Assembly (NCBI RefSeq): GCF_003383095.1
Contig: NZ_PSYW01000004.1
Location: 124,001-188,000, forward strand
From: Haloferax sp. Atlit-12N
GTDB lineage: Archaea; Halobacteriota; Halobacteria; Halobacteriales; Haloferacaceae
Length of the DNA: 64,000 bases
Direction of reading: 5' to 3'
The position numbers were made by a program, and so were the translations under genes. Positions 52,648 through 61,699 of the stretch are shown piece by piece (position 1 is the first letter of the stretch; each line of letters begins with the position of its first letter). The notes beneath the pieces are model-generated. The model was not told where the DNA came from. It made no database searches and saw only the letters and a program-made list of their open reading frames with translations.

Positions 52648-53235
52648 TCACTTCGTAACGCTGCGTCGGATTCCAGTCACGGAGCGCTTGAGAAGCTCCA
52701 CGCCGGGCGCGCCGTCGCCGAGCCAGAGCCAGACGGCGCTCCCGAGCAACGCGAGTTCGAACGCGACCAGCACCCACGCCTCGGGCCGCGCGAGGAAGAC
52801 GACGAAGCGGCGCAGGTAGAACCACGTCTGGGAGAAGAAGCCGCCCATCGACGACTCGCTGCCGTGGGACAGCGGCCAGAGGAACGCCCGAATCATGTCG
52901 TAGTTCCCGAAGAAAAAGCCGTTGTACAGCAGGTCCGCGGGGATGTGCGAGAGGTAGCCGAGGGCGAAGGCGACGCCGACCGTCGCCGCTCCGTAGCGCC
53001 GCGCGACGACCACGACGAGTATCGAGACTGGCACCGAGACGAGAATCGAGTGCGCCATTGAGATACCGCTCGGAAGGATGCCGAACGACCACGCCAGCGG
53101 CTTGTCGACGAGGTCGGGGAACTGCGTTCCGAACAGCACCGCCAGCGCGGCCCAGCCGTCGAGTTTTCGGCCGGTCACCCGCGCCCACAGCGAGACGAGG
53201 ATGTAGCCGACAGCGGCGTGTTCCCACGGGAACAT
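52648..53235 (-). CDS. DUF457-type membrane metal-dependent hydrolase
   Basis: A 195-residue membrane protein with four or five helices. MFPWEHAAVGYIL, FGTQFPDLVDKPLAWSFGIL, HSILVSVPVSILVV and ALGYLSHIPADLLYNGFFF give the His/Asp pattern (H6, D near 42, H near 61, H near 97 and D near 101) of the DUF457 (YdjM-like) family, often called membrane-bound metal-dependent hydrolases, function unknown. Here it stands in the glycan cluster as a single-gene unit with its own CATAACAAA element. Confidence 0.72.
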   Translation of the reverse strand: MFPWEHAAVGYILVSLWARVTGRKLDGWAALAVLFGTQFPDLVDKPLAWSFGILPSGISMAHSILVSVPVSILVVVVARRYGAATVGVAFALGYLSHIPADLLYNGFFFGNYDMIRAFLWPLSHGSESSMGGFFSQTWFYLRRFVVFLARPEAWVLVAFELALLGSAVWLWLGDGAPGVELLKRSVTGIRRSVTK

Positions 53236-53626
53236 CAGCGGTCACTCCCAGTCGGTCGACTCGTCGTCGTTGCGGTCGGCTGGTTCCACGTCGTCGTGGC
53301 CGTGTCGGTGGCTCGTCGTCGCGGGGTGAGAGTGGGGATAGGCGTTTGAGACATCTGGTTTGTGGGGCGCGTCGGCGGTCGGCTTGGAGGACGTTCCGTT
53401 CGCGTCGAGTGCGGACTGCGTCCGTCCGCGGCGATGCGAACACGATAGGCGAAACGGCGCGCGAGCACCCGGTCAGGGAACCCGAGTGCTCGTCCGGGTT
53501 TTGTTATGGCGACTGTAACTGCCACGTGGCGATTTTCGCGGCCGGAAGTCGGCGTCGATTCGAGCGGCGGCGGCGGGTAGACGCCGTATAACTACTCCCG
53601 CGGGGCGCGTGGAACTGCCAGAGAGT
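53236..53626. other. divergent intergenic region with a CATAACAAA element
   Basis: No gene is supported between the DUF457 gene and the DUF354 gene. The stretch is GC-rich apart from the element at 53500-53508. The sequence GAACCCGAGTGCTCGTCCGG just before the element could fold into a short hairpin. Confidence 0.45.
53500..53508 (-). promoter_or_regulatory. CATAACAAA element between divergent genes
   Basis: TTTGTTATG on the plus strand (context GGGTTTTGTTATGGCG). It is about 265 bases from the minus-strand DUF457 gene and 120 from the plus-strand DUF354 gene, so it could serve either. Confidence 0.48.
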
Positions 53627-54706
53627 ATGCGATACCTGTTCTTCACCAACACGCCCGCGCACGTTCACCTCTACAAGTACGCCGTCAGAGAGCTTCAGGC
53701 GATGGGTCACGACGTGCTCGTCCTCGGCCGCGACTACGGCTGTACCAAGGACCTCCTCGAGTACTACGACCTCCCGCACGAGATATACGGCTCCTGCGGG
53801 ACGACGAAGTACTCGCTTTTCAAGTCGCTCCCGTCCCACTACGTCAACATCTTCCGGGCCGTGCGGCGGTTCAAGCCCGACCTCATCTTCGGGATGGGCG
53901 GCTACGCGGCCCACGCCGGGGCCGTCTCGCGGACGCCCGTGGTCCTCCTGCTCGACTCCGAGCCGACCTCGCTGGACCACGTCGTCTCCCGGCCGTTCGC
54001 CAAGGCGATTCTGACGCCCCACACCTTCGGGAAGGACCTCGCGGACAACCACTACCAGTTCCGCGGGTTCAAAGAGACGGCGTACCTCCACCCCGATGTG
54101 TACGAGCCCTCGGTCGACATCCGGGCCGAACTCGGTCTCGACCCCAACGAGCAGTTCGTCGTCGTCCGGTTCAACGCGTTCGGCTCGCACCACGACGTTG
54201 GACACGGCGGGTTCACGCCCGAGCGCCGCCGCGAACTCATCGAGATGCTGGGCAAGCGCGCGACCGTCTTCGTCCTCGACGAGAGCGAGGAGCGCCGCGA
54301 CGGCGACCTCGACACCCGCCCGTTCGACTTCCACCCCGCGCTCGTCCACGACGTACTCGCGGAGGCGAGTCTGCTCGTCGCCGACACCCAGACCATGGTC
54401 ACCGAGGCGGCGCTCCTCGGGACGCCCGCCATCCGGTCGAACTCCTTCGTCGGCGACGACGACATGGGCAACTTCGTCGAACTCGAACGGCAGGGGCTCA
54501 TCTCCAACCTCAAGTCGTTCGACGACGTGATGGCCCGCGCCGAGGAACTCCTCGCCGACGACGGTGCGAAGGCCCGCTGGGCCGACAAGCGCGACGCGTT
54601 CCTCGCGGACAAGGTCAACCTCACCGACGTCATCGTCCAGGTGGCGCTGAACTACGGCTCCGTCGAGACGGTCGACTCGCTGACGCGACACACCGTCCCG
54701 GCGTAG
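53627..54706 (+). CDS. DUF354-family glycosyltransferase-like protein
   Basis: A 359-residue GT-B-like protein. MRYLFFTNTPAHVHLYKYAV, then LIFGMGGYAAHAGAVSRTPV and VVRFNAFGSHHDVG, and finally EASLLVADTQTMVTEAALLG are the blocks of the DUF354 family, found in archaeal surface-polysaccharide clusters and related in fold to UDP-GlcNAc 2-epimerases and glycosyltransferases. Donor and acceptor are unknown. The ATG at 53627 is preferred over an in-frame GTG six codons earlier. Confidence 0.75.
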   Translation: MRYLFFTNTPAHVHLYKYAVRELQAMGHDVLVLGRDYGCTKDLLEYYDLPHEIYGSCGTTKYSLFKSLPSHYVNIFRAVRRFKPDLIFGMGGYAAHAGAVSRTPVVLLLDSEPTSLDHVVSRPFAKAILTPHTFGKDLADNHYQFRGFKETAYLHPDVYEPSVDIRAELGLDPNEQFVVVRFNAFGSHHDVGHGGFTPERRRELIEMLGKRATVFVLDESEERRDGDLDTRPFDFHPALVHDVLAEASLLVADTQTMVTEAALLGTPAIRSNSFVGDDDMGNFVELERQGLISNLKSFDDVMARAEELLADDGAKARWADKRDAFLADKVNLTDVIVQVALNYGSVETVDSLTRHTVPA

Positions 54707-54924
54707 TCGCCGTTGCGCCATAGCTGACCTCACGCCGCCGGCGGAATCGAAGCCCCACCCGCTGCTTCCGTCCGCCCCCGAAGACGGTCAATCGACCCAT
54801 AACTAACCGCCGAACCGCCCAATTTTCGCGTATCGACCGGCGCGCGCCCGCGCCCGCCTCGACGCGTCCCGCGACTCGGAGTCGGAGTTCGAAACTCTCC
54901 GACCACGACCCGCAGAATCAACCC

Positions 54925-55983
54925 ATGAAGCCCAAGCAAACACTCCTCATCGTCGGCCCGAAAGGCACCGGCGGCATCGACCGATACATCACCGAACAGC
55001 GTCGCTACCTCGAAGACCGGATGGACGTCCGCGTCTACACGCGCTACACCGCGCCGAAGGGCGAGGGGCTCGAACTCGCCGCGCGGATGCTCCTCTCGTC
55101 GCTCATTGCGGTCGCCATGTTTCCCTTCCAGCGACGCCCGGACATCGTCCACGTCCACTCGTCGCACACCTACTCGTTCTACCGCGCGGCGTTCTTCGCC
55201 CTGTTTTCGAAGTACGTCTGGCGCGTCCCCGTCGTCCTCCACATCCACGGCTCGTCGTTCGACGACTTCCTCGCCACCGACTCGCGGGTCGTCCGCCGAC
55301 TCCAGTCGCTCGTCTTCGACGCAGTCGACGACGTGGTCGTCCTCTCGGAGTACTGGCGCGGCCTCGTCTCCCGACTCGCTGGCGAGGAGAAAGTCCACGT
55401 CATGGCCAACGCCGTCGAACCTGCGGAGTACGACCCGACGTACCCGACCGACCCCGTTCATCTCGTCTTCGTCTCGAACCTCATCGAGCGCAAGGGCATC
55501 CGCGAGTTCCTCGACGCCGTCGAGATACTCGAATCCACGCCCGGTCTCGACTTCGAGGTGAGCATCGGCGGCCGCGGCCCCCACGCCGACCGCGCCGAGG
55601 CGGTCGCCGCCGCCCACGACAACGTCTCGTACCTCGGCTTCCTCTCCGAGGAAGACAAACGCGACCTCATCAGCCGCGGGACGGTGTTCGTCCTCCCGAC
55701 CTACGCGGAGGGGCTTCCCATCGCCATGCTCGAAGGCATGGCCGGCGGCAACGCCATCGTGACCACGCCGGTCGGGAGCATCCCCGAGGTCATCACCGAC
55801 GACCGCGGGATTCTCGTCGCGCCCGGCGACGCCGAGGAGCTGGCCCGGGCGCTCGCGCGACTCGTCTCCAACCCCGAGGAGGCAGTCCGCATGGGGCAGA
55901 CGAACCGTGCGGTCATCGAGGAGCGCTACTCGTGGCAGTCGAACGCGGACGAGCTGGTGGCGATGTACGCCGAGGCGGCGTAG
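54925..55983 (+). CDS. GT4-family glycosyltransferase
   Basis: A 352-residue retaining glycosyltransferase. TLLIVGPKGTGGIDRYITEQ is the N-terminal donor-domain loop, VVLHIHGSSFDDFL the acceptor side, and EGLPIAMLEGMAGGNAIVTT the E-x7-E motif of family 4 that binds the nucleotide sugar. It acts on the inner face of the membrane, transferring a sugar to a lipid-linked glycan or polymer. It may share control with the DUF354 gene before it. A diverged CATAACTAACC lies about 120 bases upstream. Confidence 0.85.
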   Translation: MKPKQTLLIVGPKGTGGIDRYITEQRRYLEDRMDVRVYTRYTAPKGEGLELAARMLLSSLIAVAMFPFQRRPDIVHVHSSHTYSFYRAAFFALFSKYVWRVPVVLHIHGSSFDDFLATDSRVVRRLQSLVFDAVDDVVVLSEYWRGLVSRLAGEEKVHVMANAVEPAEYDPTYPTDPVHLVFVSNLIERKGIREFLDAVEILESTPGLDFEVSIGGRGPHADRAEAVAAAHDNVSYLGFLSEEDKRDLISRGTVFVLPTYAEGLPIAMLEGMAGGNAIVTTPVGSIPEVITDDRGILVAPGDAEELARALARLVSNPEEAVRMGQTNRAVIEERYSWQSNADELVAMYAEAA

Positions 55984-56071
55984 CGTCGGGGCCAGTCTCT
56001 CTTTTCTCCGAAACCCCGCGGAGACGCGCTCTTCTCGATGTTCGCTTCGGCGGTCGTCAACGGAGTCAGCC

Positions 56072-56077
56072 TTTTAA
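56072..56077 (+). promoter_or_regulatory. TATA box of the EMC3-like gene
   Basis: TTTTAA, about 28 bases before the ATG at 56102; leaderless spacing. Confidence 0.45.
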
Positions 56078-56101
56078 TGTTAGCCAATCTACAATTACTG
56101 G

Positions 56102-57016
56102 ATGGACGACACTGCACTCGAATCGCTGGTGCGGGACGACATCGGTGGTCGGGCGCTCGCGAGCGTCCTCGCGCACGCGGAGCGCGGCGATGGAACTGTC
56201 ACGTACGACGCTGTGAGCGATGCTGTCGACGCTGAGACGTGGGGTCGGCTGCTCAGGACTGGCGTGCTCGTGCCCGCCGACGACGTGTTCGTCGTCGACG
56301 ACCCGCCGGCCGTTCGGGACGCACTCGCCGACGCGGGTATCGAGGTCGGCGCCGCGACCGCTCAGCCCGCTCCGACGACTGACGAATCGGCGTGGAGACC
56401 GGTCGACAAACTCGCCGGAGCGGGCGCAATCACCCTCGTGGCCGGCTATCAGGTGCCAGCCATTAAAGCGGCGATTGTCGGTCCGATGGACCTCGTCCTC
56501 GGGCCGCTCGCCGGGGTGCTCCCGTTCCCGCTGCTCGTCGTCGTTCTCGCGACGGCGGTTGCGCTCGTCTCGACGGGCTTTCGTCGCCGGTTCCTCGACG
56601 AGGACGGAATGGACGCACAGAGAGAGCAGATGCAACGGATTCGAGAGAAGCTCAGCACCGCGAAGCAGCGCGGTGACGACGCCGCCGTGGAACGTCTCAC
56701 CGAGCGTCAGCAGGAGCTGATGCGGGACCAACTCGGGACGATGAAAAACAACCTCCGGCCGATCGTGTGGTCGATGCTCATCACGGTGCCCGTCTTCCTC
56801 TGGCTGTCCTGGTTCGTGATGAACCCCGCAGGAGCCATCGTCACGGCCGCGCCGGTGATTCCGATAGCCGACCGCATCATCTGGAGCGCGCGGTTAGTCG
56901 GACCGATGCAAGTTTGGATGGTGTGGTACTTCGTGAGTTCACTCGCCTCCAACCTGTTCGTCAAGCGAACAGCTAGCCGGCTGTTCGACCAGAACACCGC
57001 CCAAAACCCCGCCTGA
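56102..57016 (+). CDS. DUF106/EMC3-like membrane insertase
   Basis: A 304-residue membrane protein of the Oxa1 superfamily. After an N-terminal acidic domain of about 95 residues, one helix (GPLAGVLPFPLLVVVLATAV) is followed by a coiled-coil hairpin (AQREQMQRIREKLSTAKQRG and ELMRDQLGTMKNNL), and then helices PIVWSMLITVPVFLWLSWFV and PMQVWMVWYFVSSLASNLFV. That arrangement is the archaeal DUF106 protein, relative of EMC3 and GET1, which inserts proteins into the membrane. The N-terminal acidic domain is extra compared with short archaeal versions. Its presence among glycan genes is probably incidental. Confidence 0.78.
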   Translation: MDDTALESLVRDDIGGRALASVLAHAERGDGTVTYDAVSDAVDAETWGRLLRTGVLVPADDVFVVDDPPAVRDALADAGIEVGAATAQPAPTTDESAWRPVDKLAGAGAITLVAGYQVPAIKAAIVGPMDLVLGPLAGVLPFPLLVVVLATAVALVSTGFRRRFLDEDGMDAQREQMQRIREKLSTAKQRGDDAAVERLTERQQELMRDQLGTMKNNLRPIVWSMLITVPVFLWLSWFVMNPAGAIVTAAPVIPIADRIIWSARLVGPMQVWMVWYFVSSLASNLFVKRTASRLFDQNTAQNPA

Positions 57017-57144
57017 GGAACGCGGTCGGTGGTCCCCAGCACGCGTCGCGTCGTCCGTCTCCTAGCGTTCTGACGCGCTCCGTGTAACCGATAGTCCGAC
57101 CGAAAAAAGAAAGCTGCAACGCGTACTGAGTGGCTCGTCCGGCC

Positions 57145-58995
57145 TCAGTCGGCCGGTTGCGGCGCGTCTTCGGCTTCTGTCGCGCTCGCGGCACCCTCAC
57201 CGACGCCGCGGCCTTCGCGGTCGATGTACTTGCGGACCCAGAGTTCGCCGGTGATGATGCCGGAGATGGCGCTCATGTGCTCGGCCTCGCCCGTGAGTTC
57301 CTCGCGCTGGAGGCGACGAATCTCGTCGGCGTCGAAGTACGGGCGCTCGCAGGCGGAGTCGAGCAGGTCGTCGATGCGCTCGCGGAGCGCGCGGTTCGTC
57401 CGGTACCAGTCGCCGATGGTCGAGCGGCCGCCGTAGGTGTGCACGTCGCCGACGAGACGCTCGCGGATGCGGTCGACGGAGGTGCCGACGACGAAGCCGG
57501 CGGCGTGTTGCCACATCGGGCGCGCCGGCGGGACCTTCGTCCGCTCGTAGGGGATGTCCGCGAGTCGGCTGTCGAGGCGGCGGACCAGTTCGACCTTCGG
57601 GTAGGCCGTCCCCGCGGGAATCTTCCCGTTGGTGAACGGAATCGAGCCGACGCGGTGCGACAGCGGCATCCGCGTCACGGCGCGGAGGAACTCGGTGTCG
57701 CTGAAGGGGACCCGCGTGCCGGCCTGACTCTCGGCGATGGGGTTGCTGGCGAAGTCGCACCGTGGGAAGTAGTTGCGGTAGTAGCAGTCCATCGCGGTGC
57801 TGTAGAGGTCCGGCTGGTCGCTCTTGCGAACCTCCTCGCGGTAGGTCGTCATCGGGTCGAACTCGGTCCGGAGGAGCCGGCGGGCGTCGTCAACGTCGAT
57901 GCGGTGTTTCGCGCGGTATAGCGCTGCTTCGGGGGACTTGCTCCCCTCGACGGCGGCCCGGCCGATGCCGTCGCCCATCATTCCACCCTGCCCGCAGCCC
58001 TCGATGAGCACGTCGGGCATGTCCTCGATGTTGAACACGTTCGCGAGGTTGACGAACGTCGAGAGGCCGACCATCCCGCTCGTCAGCTGGACCGACGTGT
58101 CGAGCGAGTCGACGAGCGCGTTCGACTCGACGGGCACGCGCCTGTTTTCGAGGCCGAGCACCTTGGAGACCTTTGCGGCGAGTTCGAGGTTGCTCCCGTT
58201 CGCGGGGTTCGAGTCGTAGGTGTAGGTCGTGAGGTCGTGGTAGCGGCTGAGTTCGCCCGCCATCGAGCGACTGTCGAGGCCGCCGGAGAGCCACAGGCCG
58301 ATATCGCCGTCTATCGTGTCGCCCATGTCGGCGATGACGTCCTGATAGGCCTCGGTGAGGTCGTCGAGATAGGAGTCGTCGGCGCTCTGTTCGAACGTGT
58401 GGTGCCAGTACGCCTCGATTTCGGGGCCGGCGTCGGCCCGGTAGTCGAGGACGGACCCCGAGGGGAGGAACTTCACGCCCTGCACGAGCGTCTTGTCGCC
58501 CCAGACGTGCCCGATCATGAGCAGGTCGCTGATAGCGCGCTCGTCGACCTGCGGGTCGTCGAGGAGGGTCGTCAGCGCGCCGACCTCGGTCCCGAAGGCG
58601 AACGGCTCGCCCGCGACGTAGAAACACTGTCGCGTCCCGAGTTTGTCGCTGGCGAGCACGACGCGCTCGTCGTCGCCGTCGACGCCGACGACGAGGAACG
58701 AGCCATCGAGTTCGGGGAGGAGCGCGTGCGGGTCCTCGAACAGTCGGTCGAACAGCCCATCGGCGTCGAGGTCGAGTTCGTCGAGGTTCGTCACCGCGCC
58801 GTATATCGCTCCCACGCGCGAGCCGTCCTCCCAGACGGTACAGCCCTTGGGGTCTCTCGCGCCGTGGTGGAGCACCGAGACGCCGAAGCGGCCGGTCGAA
58901 CGCGTCGCCGACTCGTACCAGTCTTCGTGGTGGAGTTCGGCCGCGCAGGCGTCGAGCGCCGCCGCGTCGAGCGCGCCGCCGACGAAGCCGGTCAT
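57145..58995 (-). CDS. asparagine synthetase-like amidotransferase without glutaminase cysteine
   Basis: A 616-residue protein of the asparagine synthetase B family. The synthetase domain is complete, with the ATP pyrophosphatase loop LSGGLDS (236-242) and later GCGQGGMMGDGIG and FASNPIAESQAGTRVPFSDT. The N-terminal glutaminase domain is recognisable (MTGFVGG, then the ELDGSFLVVGVDGDD region), but the residue after Met is Thr instead of the catalytic Cys, so it cannot use glutamine in the usual way and would need free ammonia. In glycan clusters such proteins (WbpS type) amidate uronic acids, which fits the diacetamido-uronic acid pathway nearby. It has its own CATAACAAA element. Confidence 0.78.
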   Translation of the reverse strand: MTGFVGGALDAAALDACAAELHHEDWYESATRSTGRFGVSVLHHGARDPKGCTVWEDGSRVGAIYGAVTNLDELDLDADGLFDRLFEDPHALLPELDGSFLVVGVDGDDERVVLASDKLGTRQCFYVAGEPFAFGTEVGALTTLLDDPQVDERAISDLLMIGHVWGDKTLVQGVKFLPSGSVLDYRADAGPEIEAYWHHTFEQSADDSYLDDLTEAYQDVIADMGDTIDGDIGLWLSGGLDSRSMAGELSRYHDLTTYTYDSNPANGSNLELAAKVSKVLGLENRRVPVESNALVDSLDTSVQLTSGMVGLSTFVNLANVFNIEDMPDVLIEGCGQGGMMGDGIGRAAVEGSKSPEAALYRAKHRIDVDDARRLLRTEFDPMTTYREEVRKSDQPDLYSTAMDCYYRNYFPRCDFASNPIAESQAGTRVPFSDTEFLRAVTRMPLSHRVGSIPFTNGKIPAGTAYPKVELVRRLDSRLADIPYERTKVPPARPMWQHAAGFVVGTSVDRIRERLVGDVHTYGGRSTIGDWYRTNRALRERIDDLLDSACERPYFDADEIRRLQREELTGEAEHMSAISGIITGELWVRKYIDREGRGVGEGAASATEAEDAPQPAD

Positions 58996-59082
58996 CGAAG
59001 ACCCTCGCGTCCGGTTCGCTCGGCGGTCTGTGGCGTGACTACTGTGAGTAACATCGTTGCCCGATATCCGCGTGCGTCGGGT

Positions 59083-59090
59083 TTTGTTAT
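59083..59090 (-). promoter_or_regulatory. ATAACAAA element, amidotransferase gene
   Basis: TTTGTTAT on the plus strand (context GGGTTTTGTTATCACG), about 88 bases upstream of the ATG at 58995. Confidence 0.5.
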
Positions 59091-59263
59091 CACGCACCTA
59101 TACGGCCGCGCGGCGGCGTCGAGCGTCGTCGAACCGACCGAAACCGAGATTCGAACGGGTCGCTGTGCCGAACGGCCCCTTGGCGCCCGACTCTTCGGTT
59201 ACTGACCTCCCGAGACGCGGGGAAGAACGCCCATACCGTCCGCCGACACCGATTACATTCTCA

Positions 59264-59272
59264 ATAACAAAC
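59264..59272 (+). promoter_or_regulatory. ATAACAAA element, plus-strand copy
   Basis: ATAACAAAC lies 26-34 bases before the ATG at 59298. At this distance it may itself be the TATA-like promoter box. Confidence 0.4.
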
Positions 59273-59297
59273 TACGCTACTCGCCTTCTCTCACGGG

Positions 59298-61100
59298 ATG
59301 AAGCAACGCGATTCGCGGCTCACGAGAACACTCCTCCTCGTCGGATTTCTCGCGCTAGCCGTCGGTATTCTCGTCGCTCGCGCGTCGCCGGCGCGCGCGT
59401 ACGAGGTTTCAATTTACCAGTCGACCCCGGCGGTCTTCTGGGTCGGCGTGGCGGTGGCGGTGCTGACCGCGTTGGTCGTGGTCGTTCGCGCCCCGAACAG
59501 TCGGTTCGCGGCCGGTGGCGTGAGTCTGGCAGCCCTCGCGATAGCCGCGGTCTCAGCCCTTCCGCTCGTCCGGGAGTACTACTTCTACGGGTTCAACGAC
59601 TCGTTGACGCACCTCGGCTGGGCGAAGTCGCTCGCCTCGGAGACACTGACGCCGCTCGAAATCGTCTACCCGAGCGGCCACGTCTCCGCGGGGCTGTTCA
59701 GCGCCGCCCTCGGCGTCGAAATCACCACCGCGATGATGCTGGTGGTGTTTTTCGTCTCGGTCGTCTACCTCGTGTTCGTCCCGCTTCTCGTCTCGCTCGT
59801 CGTCCCCGACCGCCGGGCGGTCCTCATCGCCGTGTTCTCGGCGCTGTTGTTCCTGCCGGTGAACCTCAACGGGTTCAAGCTCATGTTCTTCCCCTACTCG
59901 CTGGCGTCGTTCCTCGGACTGGTGCTTCTGTACCTCTTCTTCAAGCACCAGTTCTCCGGAACCGACGCCGTCGAGAGTCGGTGGCGCGGCCACGTCACGC
60001 CCGTCTCGCTCCTGTTCGCCATCGGGACGGTCGCGCTGGTGTCGTACCACCTGCAGGTCGCCGTCAACTACCTCGTGCTGTTCGTCGTCGCCGCGGGCAT
60101 CCAGCTCGTCCAGCGCTGGCGGACCCCGGACGCCGTCGCCGAACAGCGACCGGTGTACGGCCTGACGCTCGTCTTCGCCGGGGCGTTCGTCTACTGGCTG
60201 ACGCAGTACACGGTCGGCTTTTCCACCGGCGGCCTGTTCGTCGAGGGCGTGCTCGGAATCCTCTCGGGGAGTTCCGAGGCCGGCTCGGCCATCTCTCAGC
60301 GCACCGGTTCCGTCACCGCCGTCGGCGGCGGCATCTTCGACGTGTTCGTGAAGCTGTTCCTCGTGAACGCGGTGTACGCCCTGATAACCTTCGGCGTCTT
60401 CCTCGGCGTCCTGTTCGGGCGGCTCCCGCAGCTGTCGGCTCAGGGCCGGACCATCCTGCGGACGCTGACGTTCAGCCTCGTCGTGTTGGTGCCGTACTTC
60501 TTTGCGCACCTCCTCGGCGTCATCTCGGAGACGAACTTCTTCTTCCGCCACGTCGGCTTCGCGATGATTCTCGCGACCGTTGTCGGAAGCGTCGGGCTGT
60601 TCTACGCGTTCGAGTGGCTCGCGGGAACGAGCTACTGGTCGAAGTACGGACGGGCGGTCAAGGCCGGCACGCCCGTCGCGACGGCGCTCGTCATCGGGCT
60701 CACGCTCATGGTGATGTTCCCGTCGCCGTACATCTACCTCCCCTCGAACCACGTCCCCGCCCAGCAGATGGGGGCGTACGACACCGCGTTCGAGATGTCC
60801 GACGAGGACATCCGATACGTGGGTATCCGCGGGAACCCCGACCGCTTCGCCGAGGCACTGCCCGAGCGAACTACGCCGGCGCTCGGCTTCACGACGCCCG
60901 ACGAGGCGCTCACCGACCTGCCGAGCTACTACGACGGCCCGCGGTATCTGATGGTCTCGAAGACCGATTACGACCGCGAGGTGGTCGCGTACCGCGAACT
61001 CCGGTACTCCGCGGCGAATCTCACGGCCGTCCAGAACCAGCCCAACGTGAACCGCGTCATGGCGAACGGCGCGGCCGACCTCTACTACGTGTCCGGGTAG
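59298..61100 (+). CDS. large polytopic membrane protein, possible GT-C glycosyltransferase
   Basis: A 600-residue protein with about 12 helices. After the first two helices the loop YYFYGFNDSLTHLGWAKSLA has an acidic residue and histidine near the expected catalytic loop of GT-C enzymes, which use lipid-phosphate sugars on the outer face. The C-terminal part (about 480-600) is a soluble domain outside or inside the cell. No oligosaccharyltransferase WWDYG motif was seen, so it is not AglB. The alternative is a polymerase (Wzy-like). It lies in the glycan cluster between the amidotransferase and flippase genes. Confidence 0.6.
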   Translation: MKQRDSRLTRTLLLVGFLALAVGILVARASPARAYEVSIYQSTPAVFWVGVAVAVLTALVVVVRAPNSRFAAGGVSLAALAIAAVSALPLVREYYFYGFNDSLTHLGWAKSLASETLTPLEIVYPSGHVSAGLFSAALGVEITTAMMLVVFFVSVVYLVFVPLLVSLVVPDRRAVLIAVFSALLFLPVNLNGFKLMFFPYSLASFLGLVLLYLFFKHQFSGTDAVESRWRGHVTPVSLLFAIGTVALVSYHLQVAVNYLVLFVVAAGIQLVQRWRTPDAVAEQRPVYGLTLVFAGAFVYWLTQYTVGFSTGGLFVEGVLGILSGSSEAGSAISQRTGSVTAVGGGIFDVFVKLFLVNAVYALITFGVFLGVLFGRLPQLSAQGRTILRTLTFSLVVLVPYFFAHLLGVISETNFFFRHVGFAMILATVVGSVGLFYAFEWLAGTSYWSKYGRAVKAGTPVATALVIGLTLMVMFPSPYIYLPSNHVPAQQMGAYDTAFEMSDEDIRYVGIRGNPDRFAEALPERTTPALGFTTPDEALTDLPSYYDGPRYLMVSKTDYDREVVAYRELRYSAANLTAVQNQPNVNRVMANGAADLYYVSG

Positions 61101-61315
61101 TAGCACGGAGTCCGATTTCTCGTTTCACGCCGACACCGGGCCGGTCCCGTCGCTCCCGTGGAGTTCGCCGGTGCTGCCGCTGTCTCTCTCGCTTGGTCCT
61201 ACGTCCACTTCGAACCGGAGACGCATCTCTCGATTCGAGTGCGTCGCGGTCGCGTCGTGGTCTCCTCCGGGCCGCGGGTCAGAAAAACGGGGAGGGAAGT
61301 CGACGACTCACCGGC

Positions 61316-61642
61316 TCAGAACGGCGGGTTGTAGTCCTCGTACTCTTCCATCTGTTCCATCTCGTCGGTCTTCGACGGCATCACGGCTGCTCGCGGACCG
61401 CTGGCCTGCCGCACGGTCACCTCGGAGACGTCGTCGACTTCGTCGGCGATGCGCTGCTTGATGGCCTTCATCGTCATCGGCGCGATGCCGCATCCGGAGC
61501 ACGCGCCGCCGATGGCGATGGTGACCTCGCCGGTCTCGTCGTTCACGTCCTCGATTTCGAAGTGCCCGCCGTGTTCCTGAATCTGCGGGACGTTGTTGCT
61601 CAGGTAGCTTCGGGTCTGCCGTTCGAGTGATTGTGCGCTCAT
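61316..61642 (-). CDS. NifU-type iron-sulfur scaffold protein
   Basis: A 108-residue protein with the NifU C-terminal domain: HFEIEDVNDETGEVTIAIGG then ACSGCGIAPMTMKAI, with the cluster-binding pair Cys48 and Cys51. It carries and hands over Fe-S clusters. The N-terminal helix (SAQSLERQTRSYLSNNVPQI) and an acidic C-terminal tail (EMEQMEEYEDYNPPF) extend the domain. It starts with ATG 61642; a TATA-like TTTATT is about 30 bases upstream and an iron-box-like palindrome just beyond. Confidence 0.85.
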   Translation of the reverse strand: MSAQSLERQTRSYLSNNVPQIQEHGGHFEIEDVNDETGEVTIAIGGACSGCGIAPMTMKAIKQRIADEVDDVSEVTVRQASGPRAAVMPSKTDEMEQMEEYEDYNPPF

Positions 61643-61670
61643 AGGCGTTCGTCGCTACGTGCCCATTTGT

Positions 61671-61677
61671 AATAAAT
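61671..61677 (-). promoter_or_regulatory. TATA box of the NifU-type gene
   Basis: AATAAAT on the plus strand reads ATTTATT toward the gene, about 29-35 bases upstream of the ATG. Confidence 0.45.
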
Positions 61678-61685
61678 CTGGGCTA

Positions 61686-61699
61686 TTAGGGGTGCCTAA
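61686..61699. promoter_or_regulatory. DtxR-like palindrome upstream of the NifU-type gene
   Basis: TTAGGGGTGCCTAA, with TTAGG and CCTAA arms around four bases. The arms match operators of DtxR/IdeR/SirR iron regulators. It lies immediately beyond the TATA box, where a bound protein could block or help transcription. A related inverted half, GAGCACCCTAAAA, is found near 61779-61791. Confidence 0.4.

Larger units (their letters stand above)
58996..59297. other. divergent intergenic region with two ATAACAAA sites
   Basis: No gene is supported. It holds TTTGTTAT at 59083-59090 facing the amidotransferase gene and ATAACAAAC at 59264-59272 facing the membrane-protein gene. Confidence 0.45.

Noticed and set aside
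59057..61630. An 857-codon plus-strand frame over the membrane-protein gene
   Set aside because: Extreme Arg content and no hydrophobic or domain pattern; it is the shifted frame of the true 600-residue membrane protein.
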